Shown here: positions 37,496 through 43,899 of the stretch, piece by piece | Layout of the letters: every line of letters starts with the position of its first letter | Numbering within the stretch: the stretch's first letter is position 1 | DNA from: Lachnospiraceae bacterium FE2018 | Lineage (GTDB): Bacteria > Bacillota > Clostridia > Lachnospirales > Lachnospiraceae | Direction: 5' to 3' | NCBI GenBank assembly: GCA_000702845.1 | Contig: JNKK01000005.1 | Span: 81,222-145,221 of the forward strand | Length of the DNA stretch: 64,000 bases | Translations under genes and position numbers: made by a program | Notes under the pieces: generated by a model | What the model was told of the DNA's origin: nothing | Database searches by the model: none | What the model saw: the letters and a program-made list of their open reading frames with translations, nothing else

Positions 37496-38536
37496 TTATT
37501 TACAATTCTGTTCATCCCGATACCGTTTACGGAGCTGTCCACAGGCGCCGTCTATATCAGCGCCCATTTCCCTTCTAATAGTAACATTAATTCCATATTT
37601 TTCAAGTTTTAATTGAAAATTGCGCACTTCCGGCGCTTTGCTCCGACGATATCCGCGCTCTCTGACAGGGTTGACGGGAATCAGATTTACATGACAATTC
37701 ATCCCTTTCAGAAGTCCGGCCAGTTTTGCCGCATGCTCCTGACTGTCATTTTTTCCTGCAATTAATGAATACTCAAATGATATCCGACGTCCCGTTACAG
37801 CAAAATATTCCCTGCATGCAGAGATCAGTTCATCAACAGAATACCTGTTTGCAACCGGCATCAGTTCCCGCCGCAGTTCATCGTCCGGCGCATGAAGCGA
37901 AATTGCCAGGGTAATCCCGTATTTTTCCTGCGCCAGTTTTCTGATCTGCGGTACCAGACCGCAGGTGGAAACCGTGATGTTCCTCTGACTGATCTGAATA
38001 CCTTCCGGACAGCTGACAAGGCGGAGCCAGCGGATCAGGGTATCGTAATTATCAAGCGGTTCCCCGCTTCCCATGACATCCACATGAGAAACCCGTTCTC
38101 CGGTCAGACGCTGGATTTCATAGATCTGTTCCAGCATTTCGGAAGCTGTCAGATTCCGGACACATCCATCCAGTGTAGAAGCACAGAACCGGCAGCCCAT
38201 GCGGCAACCGACCTGCGATGAAATACATACAGATATGCCATGACGATGGCGCATCCACACACTCTCGATCATATTTCCATCATATAGTTCAAACAGATAC
38301 TTCCTTGTATCCCCGCGCCCGGATTCCTGTACCTGAACTTTCCGTACTGTCAGAAGGGGATATTCCCCGGCCAGCGTATTCCGGAGTACACCCGGAAGAT
38401 TACTCATTTCATCATACGTCCGAACCCGCTTCTCATGCATCCAGCCAAACAGCTGTCTGGCGCGAAACGGCTTTTCGCCCATGGAAGTCATGAGTTCCGT
38501 CAGTTCTTCTATTGTCATAGATTTAATATCCGGCAT
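37496..38536 (-). CDS. rlmN: 23S rRNA (adenine-2-C2)/tRNA methyltransferase RlmN
   Basis: A 346-residue radical-SAM enzyme that makes 2-methyladenosine at A2503 of 23S rRNA and in some tRNAs. The iron-sulphur motif CRMGCRFC (C-x3-C-x2-C) is at about 105-112. The segment GSGEPLDNYD and the late methyl-carrying Cys region fit the family. The frame remains open about 60 codons upstream, but that stretch translates the 86-bp repeats. ATG 38536 (MPDIKSMTIEEL) follows AAAGGAA and gives the normal length. Between rlmN and its usual neighbour rsmB lies a 743-bp repeat array. Very confident in identity. Confidence 0.95.
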   Translation of the reverse strand: MPDIKSMTIEELTELMTSMGEKPFRARQLFGWMHEKRVRTYDEMSNLPGVLRNTLAGEYPLLTVRKVQVQESGRGDTRKYLFELYDGNMIESVWMRHRHGISVCISSQVGCRMGCRFCASTLDGCVRNLTASEMLEQIYEIQRLTGERVSHVDVMGSGEPLDNYDTLIRWLRLVSCPEGIQISQRNITVSTCGLVPQIRKLAQEKYGITLAISLHAPDDELRRELMPVANRYSVDELISACREYFAVTGRRISFEYSLIAGKNDSQEHAAKLAGLLKGMNCHVNLIPVNPVRERGYRRSKAPEVRNFQLKLEKYGINVTIRREMGADIDGACGQLRKRYRDEQNCK

Positions 38537-38587
38537 ACTCTGTTCCTTTGCATTTACGAATCGGGGTGGGGGTGCAGGGGCTACGCC

Positions 38588-39167
38588 TGCATCCGCATCT
38601 CTTGCTTTTCGACAGTTGCGGATGCACTTTTCATGCTTCGGACTGTTCGCTCTGTCCGGCTCTCGTCTATTTTTGCATCCGCATCTCTTGCTTCCTGGCA
38701 GTTGCGGATGCACTTTTCCTGCCTCTGAGCTTCTCTTTCAGCCTGGCGTCGGCCTGATTTCTCCAGCATTTGTCTGATTTTGCATCCGCATCTCAAGCTT
38801 CCCGGCCGTTGCGGATGCACTTTTCCTGCTTCAGATTGTTCGCACTGTCCAGCTCTTGTCGATTTGTGCATCCACATTTCTTGCTTTTCGACAGTTGCGG
38901 ATGCACTTTTCTCGCTTCAGATTGTTCGCTCTGTCTGGCTCTTGTCGATTTATGCATCCGCATTTCTTGCTTCCCGGCAGTTGCGGATGCACTTTTCTCG
39001 CTTCAGACTGTTCGCTCTGTCCGGCTCTTGTCGATTTTTGCATCCGCATCTCTTGCTTCCTGGCAGTTGCGGATGCACTTTTCTCGCCTCTGATCACTTG
39101 AGATTTCCAATAGTTGTCTGATTGGGCATCCGCATCTCTTGCTTTCTGGCTGTTGCGGATGCACTTT
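38588..39167. repeat. Array A: seven tandem 86-bp repeats, each with a 39-nt hairpin
   Basis: Seven copies of the hairpin TGCATCCGCA-N19-TGCGGATGCA start at 38588, 38674, 38781, 38867, 38953, 39039 and 39125. The spacing is 86, 107, 86, 86, 86 and 86 bases. Copy 4 has one changed base in the left arm (TGCATCCACA) and copy 7 begins GG instead of TG. The 47-nt between hairpins is also conserved (CTTTTC...TTCGCTCTGTCCGGCTC...GATTT) in copies 1 and 3-5, and divergent after copies 2 and 6. On the plus strand each hairpin is followed by CTTTT. It occupies most of the 743-bp gap 38537-39279 between rsmB and rlmN; the rest shows no gene. No known element is recognised. Confidence 0.9.
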
Positions 39168-39279
39168 TCCAAAACAGAAACTAAATAATCAGAAATCCAA
39201 TAATGCATAAATACATAAATAAATGAAGGAAGAAATAGCTATTTGTCTGACGAACCTATCTTCTCCGTCAACCACCGGT

Positions 39280-40647
39280 TTATCTTCGGAATCTTGCAAT
39301 GAAAAAACCGTCACAGGCATGTATACCGGGATAGAGCTGCAGATAGTTCCGGTTTCCGGCTTCTTCAGCCAGCTCCGGCGGAAGAAAGTTCTTCAGAGGA
39401 TCCGACTTCAGATCCGAATTCTTTAAGATCCATTCCACATTTTCTTCGTTCTCACGCGGATCAAACGTACATGTGCTGTACAGCAGTGTTCCTCCGGGTT
39501 TGACATACCTCACAGCATTCTTCAGAATCTGCCGCTGCAGCTGTACAAGGCTCTCTGTCTTCTCATCAGATGCTTCGTAACGGATATCCGGTTTCCTGCC
39601 GATCACGCCCAGACCGGAACAGGGAAGATCTGCTATCACAACTTCTGCTTTTCCTTCCATAGACGGATCGAGCACGGTGCCGTCATGAACCTGTACTTCT
39701 ATATTTTCAACCTGCAGCCGCTTTATATTATCTCTGATCAGACCTGCTTTCTGCTCTGAGACATCTCTTGCAATAATCCGCCCGTTTCCTTTCATGAGAT
39801 CCGACGCCAGCAGACTTTTTCCGCCGGGAGCCGCAGCCAGATCCAGAATCAGATTCCCCTGTTGTATTCCCGCTGCTTCCACAGCCAGCATGGAACTAAC
39901 ATCCTGAACTGTAATTCTTCCCTCGGCAAAAGCAGGCAGTTTTTCAAGGTCTGTAATACCTGACAGGTAACCTGCATACGAGATATACGGAGCCGGTGTG
40001 ACTGAAATACCTGCTTCCTGCAGTTCCTGTCTGCATTCTGCTTTCCGTTCCAGGAGTTCATCCCGGAAACGCACTGTCAGCGGGGCCTGTTTCTGGAAAG
40101 ACGTGCAGACCAACTCTGTTTTCTCCTTGCCAAGTGTTCTGCACCAGCGTTCTGTCAGATATACAGGCATTGAATACATGATACTGATAAATCTTATCGG
40201 ATCTGTCTCCCTGTCAGGCCAGCTGATACGGTCCTTTCCGCGTGCTGCAGAACGTAAAACACCGTTCACAAATCCACGCAGATTTCCAAATCCGCGGTGA
40301 GCAGCCATCCGTACAGCCTCGTTGACTGCCGCTGAATCCGGTACAGCATCCAGAAAATAAATCTGATAGACAGCAAGCCGGAGAATCTCTCGAATCACCG
40401 GCTTCATTTTCTTCGTCTTTGTTTTAGAAAACTGATCAATTATATAATCCAGCTTCAGCCGCCATTCTAAAACACCGCTGACCAGCTTCCTGTAAAAACG
40501 TTCCTCCCGCAGAACCAGTTCCGGATGCGCGCGAAGCATATCCCGCATAACCAGATGAGAAGGACGTTCCTCCTTTTCAATTGTCAGAAGCGTATCCAGC
40601 GCCAGATTTCTGGCGTCGTTTCGACTCTGTTTTTTCGTAGATGTCAT
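39280..40647 (-). CDS. rsmB: 16S rRNA (cytosine-C5) methyltransferase RsmB
   Basis: A 455-residue SAM-dependent methyltransferase that makes m5C967 (E. coli numbering) in 16S rRNA. An N-terminal NusB-like RNA-binding domain (about 10-140, including VPDSAAVNEAVRMA) precedes the catalytic domain. That domain has SAM-binding LDLAAAPGGKSLLA, DLPCSGLGVIGRKPDIR with the first catalytic Cys and YSTCTFDPRENEENV with the second. The frame is open a further 83 codons upstream, but that part translates the neighbouring repeat array. ATG 40647 gives a normal-length protein, although only a weak ribosome site (AAAGAAA) precedes it. The gene is bracketed by two arrays of the same repeat. Confidence 0.93.
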   Translation of the reverse strand: MTSTKKQSRNDARNLALDTLLTIEKEERPSHLVMRDMLRAHPELVLREERFYRKLVSGVLEWRLKLDYIIDQFSKTKTKKMKPVIREILRLAVYQIYFLDAVPDSAAVNEAVRMAAHRGFGNLRGFVNGVLRSAARGKDRISWPDRETDPIRFISIMYSMPVYLTERWCRTLGKEKTELVCTSFQKQAPLTVRFRDELLERKAECRQELQEAGISVTPAPYISYAGYLSGITDLEKLPAFAEGRITVQDVSSMLAVEAAGIQQGNLILDLAAAPGGKSLLASDLMKGNGRIIARDVSEQKAGLIRDNIKRLQVENIEVQVHDGTVLDPSMEGKAEVVIADLPCSGLGVIGRKPDIRYEASDEKTESLVQLQRQILKNAVRYVKPGGTLLYSTCTFDPRENEENVEWILKNSDLKSDPLKNFLPPELAEEAGNRNYLQLYPGIHACDGFFIARFRR

Positions 40648-40769
40648 ATCTGTTTCTTTTTCTTTGTGAAAGAGTAGTTTAATTGCGTTCGGGTGATTTT
40701 GTGTTTCTATATGTTTCCAGACTCTACCCCTTGCTTTTCTATCCTTGACCAGCGCTTTTTGACCATTTG

Positions 40770-41151
40770 TGCATCCGCATCCCGGGCAATCTCGCTTTTG
40801 CGGATGCACTTTCCTTGTTTGTTTCTTAATTGGCAAGGATTGTTTCTCCGTTTTTGTGCATCCGCATCCAGGGCAATCTCTCACTTGCGGATGCACTTTT
40901 CTTGATTTCTTCTCCTCGTCAAAGGATTGATTTCAGTTTTTTTGCATCCGCATCCAGGGCAAACGCCCGCTTGCGGATGCACTTTTTTTGATTTCTTCTC
41001 CTCGAGAAAGGTTGCTTCTCGATTTTTGTGCATCCGCATCCCGGCAAACACTCGCTTGCGGATGCACTTTTCTTGTTTGTCTCTTCCCGACAAAGGTTTC
41101 TTCTCAATTTTTCTGCATCCGCATCCCGGCAAACGCTCACTTGCGGATGCA
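40770..41151. repeat. Array B: five tandem repeats of about 86 bp with the same hairpin as array A
   Basis: Hairpins TGCATCCGCA-N18/19-TGCGGATGCA start at 40770, 40857, 40943, 41029 and 41114, with spacing of 87, 86, 86 and 85 bases. The stem is identical to array A, but loop (TCCCGGCAAACGCTCGC-like) and inter-hairpin sequence (CTTTTCTTG...TCTCCTC...GATTTTT) differ. The two arrays therefore expanded separately from a common hairpin. The last hairpin is followed by TATAAT instead of CTTTT. The array lies upstream of rsmB; 40648-40769 shows only a short leader. Confidence 0.9.
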
Positions 41152-41157
41152 TATAAT
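41152..41157 (+). promoter_or_regulatory. Perfect TATAAT -10 box abutting the last hairpin of array B
   Basis: TATAAT overlaps the end of the final TGCGGATGCA arm. No good -35 lies 16-19 bases upstream. If active it would start rightward transcription near 41164, just before the foldable region 41186-41416. Confidence 0.35.
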
Positions 41158-41185
41158 AAGAAATTGACTGCAAAAGGGGGCTTTA

Positions 41186-41416
41186 AGTGAGTACGCGCCT
41201 GGCAGATTGTTCAACGCCCGGGCAGCAGAATATCCGCTGAACGGCAAAGCATGTACCATCGCTGTGACTTGCATGGAAAATACCGTAGAAACGGATGCTT
41301 AGATGATGTTAGTGTGCCGGCGAAGAGTGTACCTCTATCACGAATCGGCGGCACACTTACAGAATCTTAGCATGTGGTTCGATGGTGTTTTCGCGGAGCA
41401 GGCGAGGTACATCTTT
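41186..41416 (+). ncRNA. Candidate structured non-coding RNA
   Basis: This 231-bp stretch has no convincing gene and lies in the 318-bp gap 41152-41469. Several helices can nest on the plus strand: GUAC 41191-41194 with 41407-41410, UCCGC 41233-41237 with GCGGA 41393-41397, GCCUGG 41197-41202 with CCGGGC 41218-41223, CCGU-AGAA-ACGG near 41283-41294, and a perfect 9-bp stem AGUGUGCCG 41311-41319 with CGGCACACU 41349-41357. A G-U pair in the GCCUGG stem favours the plus strand. Short open frames of about 40 codons exist on this strand but have no ribosome site. I do not recognise an RNA family. No terminator is visible to its right. Confidence 0.35.
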
Positions 41417-41469
41417 GACAGATAGCGTAAATATAGAAATTCACTTAAAAACCACTTAAAATCAGGTGC

Positions 41470-42186
41470 TCAGCTCCTTCTGCGTCCTCCGCTTCCGCTC
41501 GCAAGCAAAATCAGACGGAGCAGCTGCATCACTGTTGCTGCTGCTGCCGCTACATATGTCATGGCTGCCGCACGCAAGACCGCGCGTGACCCGGCAATTT
41601 CATTTGATGCCATCAGACCGGTGCCTTCCAGTTTTTTCAGTGCCCGCGAAGAAGCATTAAATTCTACCGGAAGTGTTACAATCTGAAACAACAGTGCCAG
41701 GCAGAATAATAGTATTCCCGCTGTGAGCAGCGGACGAATTGAAAAAATCAGACCGCCGATGAATACCGGAAATGCCGCCATAGACCCGAAATTTGCCACC
41801 GGCACCAGTGCAGACCGCAGACGAAGCGGCTGGTATTCTCTTGCATCCTGGATTGCATGTCCGCATTCATGTGCAGCAACGCCGATTGCAGCAAGCGAAC
41901 GCTGTCCATAGACCGTATCAGAAAGATTTACTACTTTGGTGCGCGGATCATAGTGGTCCGTCAGACTTCCGGAAATATGCTCCACCCTGACATTATAAAG
42001 ACCTTCACTTTCCAGAATCCGCTGTGCCGCCATAGCTCCTGTCAGACCGCAGGCACTGGCAATCCGGCTGTACTTATTGAACGTTGACTTCATCCTTCCC
42101 TGAACAATCAGAGTAAATACCAGTGCAATAATTACCAGAATATACGTCGGGTCGAGACCCATCATCATTCCATATCCTAATCCCAT
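41470..42186 (-). CDS. YugP-like membrane zinc metallopeptidase
   Basis: A 238-residue integral membrane protein of the neutral zinc metallopeptidase family. The zinc site AAHECGHAIQDA (HExxH) is at about 120, after one N-terminal membrane segment (YILVIIALVFTLIVQG). Three or four hydrophobic segments follow (FPVFIGGLIF, LTAGILLFCLALLFQIV, and a C-terminal one). The frame stays open to 42270, but those codons translate the 76-bp dispersed repeat. ATG 42186 has GGAGGG five bases upstream, and that ribosome site is formed at the repeat boundary. It sits between fmt and rsmB, its usual position in Firmicutes. Substrate unknown. Confidence 0.85.
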   Translation of the reverse strand: MGLGYGMMMGLDPTYILVIIALVFTLIVQGRMKSTFNKYSRIASACGLTGAMAAQRILESEGLYNVRVEHISGSLTDHYDPRTKVVNLSDTVYGQRSLAAIGVAAHECGHAIQDAREYQPLRLRSALVPVANFGSMAAFPVFIGGLIFSIRPLLTAGILLFCLALLFQIVTLPVEFNASSRALKKLEGTGLMASNEIAGSRAVLRAAAMTYVAAAAATVMQLLRLILLASGSGGRRRS

Positions 42187-42193
42187 TTCGCCC

Positions 42194-42269
42194 TCCATTT
42201 CCGTGCGCGGTGCGTGTGGCACTTGTGCCTCGCGGTGCGCGCGCGACTCCATTTCCGTGCGCGGCTGCA
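42194..42269. repeat. 76-bp dispersed GC-rich repeat, copy 1
   Basis: Identical to 55678-55753 at 75 of 76 positions. It contains the dyad GGCAC-TT-GTGCC and two CCATTTCCGTGCGCGG blocks. It fills the gap between the fmt stop codon (42279) and the yugP-like start (42186). Read on the minus strand, its end (GGAAATGGAG) provides the GGAG of the yugP-like ribosome site. Confidence 0.9.
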
Positions 42270-42278
42270 CAGATTATT

Positions 42279-43268
42279 TCACTTCAAAACTGTTCCTTCC
42301 TGCAGGTGAAATCCCCGCAGAAACGCGCCGGCATCCATGCGTTTCTTTCCTGCAAGCTGAAGTTCCCGGATCCGAAGCGCCCCGTTCCCGGTCTGCACCG
42401 AGAAACTTTTGTTTCCAATTGCAAATACGGTTCCCGGAATATGCTCCATAGCTGCATCGTCTTCCGCCGCATCAGCTGCATTGTCTTCAACTACATCAGC
42501 TGCATTGTCTTCAACTACATCAGCAGCCCAGATCTTCAGCATTTTTCCATCCAGTCCGGTATATGCCGAAGGCCACGGATTCAGTCCGCGGATCAGACGC
42601 TCTATTTTTACCGCCGGTTCAGACCAGTCGATCAGGCCGTCCTCCTTACGGATCATACGCGCATAAGGTGTCGGACTTTCTTCCGGCTGCGGGACCGGCT
42701 CTGTCGTACCTTCCGCAATCCTGTCCAATGTCTCAACAAGCAATTCTGCGCCTGCTCTGCTGAGGCGCTCAAACAACGATCCGCCTGTTTCGTCCGGGGC
42801 AAGTTTTATCTCTTTCACCGCCACCATATCGCCGGTGTCCAGACCTTCATCCATCTGCATAATTGTTACGCCTGAAACTTCTCTTCCGTCGATGACTGCC
42901 CACTGAATCGGTGCCGCACCGCGGTAATCGGGAAGCAGTGACGCATGTACATTAATGCAGCCGTATTCCGGCAATTCCAGTATTTCTTTCGGGATTATTT
43001 TTCCATATGCGGCTACGATAATAATATCCGGGTGCAGCGATTTCAGCTGTTCCAGAAATTCATCGTTGCCGCGTACCCGATGCGGCTGCAGTACCGGAAT
43101 ATTATGCTGCACAGCCACCTGCTTAACGGCGCACATCTGAACTTTATTGCCGCGTCCGACCGGTTTATCTTCCCCAGTGACGGCAGCTGCCACATCATGT
43201 CCGGCTTCAATCACTGCCTCCAGACTGCCGGCCGCAAAATCCGGCGTTCCCATAAAAACGATTCTCAC
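42279..43268 (-). CDS. fmt: Methionyl-tRNA formyltransferase
   Basis: A 329-residue enzyme that formylates initiator Met-tRNA with 10-formyl-tetrahydrofolate. The catalytic domain shows MGTPDFAAGSLEAV, AYGKIIPKEIL and NVHASLLPDYRGAAPIQW (active-site region), then GVTIMQMDEGLDTGD. The C-terminal tRNA-binding domain contains an extra Ala/Asp/Glu/Val stretch of about 24 residues (ADVVEDNA repeated), encoded by a 24-bp tandem repeat at 42450-42519. It starts with GTG at 43268, overlapping the def stop as GTGA. The def-fmt pair is a standard operon. Very confident. Confidence 0.95.
   Translation of the reverse strand: MRIVFMGTPDFAAGSLEAVIEAGHDVAAAVTGEDKPVGRGNKVQMCAVKQVAVQHNIPVLQPHRVRGNDEFLEQLKSLHPDIIIVAAYGKIIPKEILELPEYGCINVHASLLPDYRGAAPIQWAVIDGREVSGVTIMQMDEGLDTGDMVAVKEIKLAPDETGGSLFERLSRAGAELLVETLDRIAEGTTEPVPQPEESPTPYARMIRKEDGLIDWSEPAVKIERLIRGLNPWPSAYTGLDGKMLKIWAADVVEDNAADVVEDNAADAAEDDAAMEHIPGTVFAIGNKSFSVQTGNGALRIRELQLAGKKRMDAGAFLRGFHLQEGTVLK
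42450..42519 (-). repeat. 24-bp tandem repeat inside fmt
   Basis: Two identical 24-bp units (42472-42495 and 42496-42519) plus one degenerate unit to their left encode three successive 8-residue ADVVEDNA-like repeats. The insert keeps the reading frame. Confidence 0.85.
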
Positions 43269-43759
43269 GCTTCGGTTTCCTCCTCATTCTCGGGCAACTC
43301 TCCAACATCCCGGATCTCGCCTTCCACGTGCGCTGTATATAAAACGCCGTCTAAGTGATCATTTTCATGACAGACAGCTCTTGCCAGCAGATCCTCTGCT
43401 TCCAGGACAAATTCATTCATGTCCAAATCCCATGCGCGAACCTTTACCATCTGGGGCCGTGTGACTGTCCCGGTTTTACCGGGCAGGCTCAGACAGCCTT
43501 CGTCACCGGTCTGCTCACCCGAAGTCTCCAGAATTTCCGGATTAATAAACACATATGGATTTTCACCGTCAATGTCAATTACGAAAATCCGTTTGAGCAT
43601 CCCCACCTGCGGAGCGGCAAGACCGACACCGTAGTCATGATACATTGTTTCAAACATATCCTCCACCAGTTCGCGGATCCGCGGTGTTACTTCTTTTACC
43701 TTCTTAGCCTTCTTCTCCAGAACCGGCTCTCCGAATTCTCTGATCTGTCTCAGCGCCAT
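43265..43759 (-). CDS. def: Peptide deformylase
   Basis: A 164-residue metalloenzyme that removes the formyl group from nascent proteins. All three motifs are present: GVGLAAPQVG at about 45, EGCLSLPG at about 87 (metal Cys) and HENDHLDGVLY at about 131 (HExxH-type metal site). The C-terminus is a short acidic tail. It is translationally coupled to fmt through a 4-base overlap. Upstream, between priA and def, is a 26-bp tandem repeat. Very confident. Confidence 0.97.
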   Translation of the reverse strand: MALRQIREFGEPVLEKKAKKVKEVTPRIRELVEDMFETMYHDYGVGLAAPQVGMLKRIFVIDIDGENPYVFINPEILETSGEQTGDEGCLSLPGKTGTVTRPQMVKVRAWDLDMNEFVLEAEDLLARAVCHENDHLDGVLYTAHVEGEIRDVGELPENEEETEA

Positions 43760-43785
43760 TTTTTATCTGTCTCCCTTCCTCGCTC

Positions 43786-43888
43786 AATTCGTAAAAAACG
43801 ATCTTATCGATCCATTCGCAAAAATGATCTCATCGATCCATTCACAAAAACAATCTTATCGATCCATTCGCAAAATATGATTTCATTC
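43786..43888. repeat. 26-bp tandem repeat between priA and def
   Basis: About three and a half units of a 26-bp motif with core ATCGATCCATTCGCAAAAA; full units are 43804-43829, 43830-43855 and 43856-43881. It fills nearly all of the 140-bp gap between priA and def. Each unit contains ATCGAT. Confidence 0.8.
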
Positions 43889-43899
43889 AATATGATCAG

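Noticed and set aside
38581..39208. Small Cys/Arg-rich proteins encoded by array A
   Set aside because: Open frames exist on both strands because the unit lacks stops. They have no ribosome sites and translate the repeat.
38588..41151. CRISPR array (39-nt palindromic repeats at regular spacing)
   Set aside because: The intervals between hairpins are conserved with each other rather than unique, the full 86-bp unit repeats, and no cas genes are present. It is a tandem repeat.
41186..41430. Two short plus-strand frames (about 40 codons each, separated by TAG) as a broken gene
   Set aside because: They lack ribosome sites and recognisable homology, and the pairing pattern fits an RNA better. 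Kept only as an alternative.
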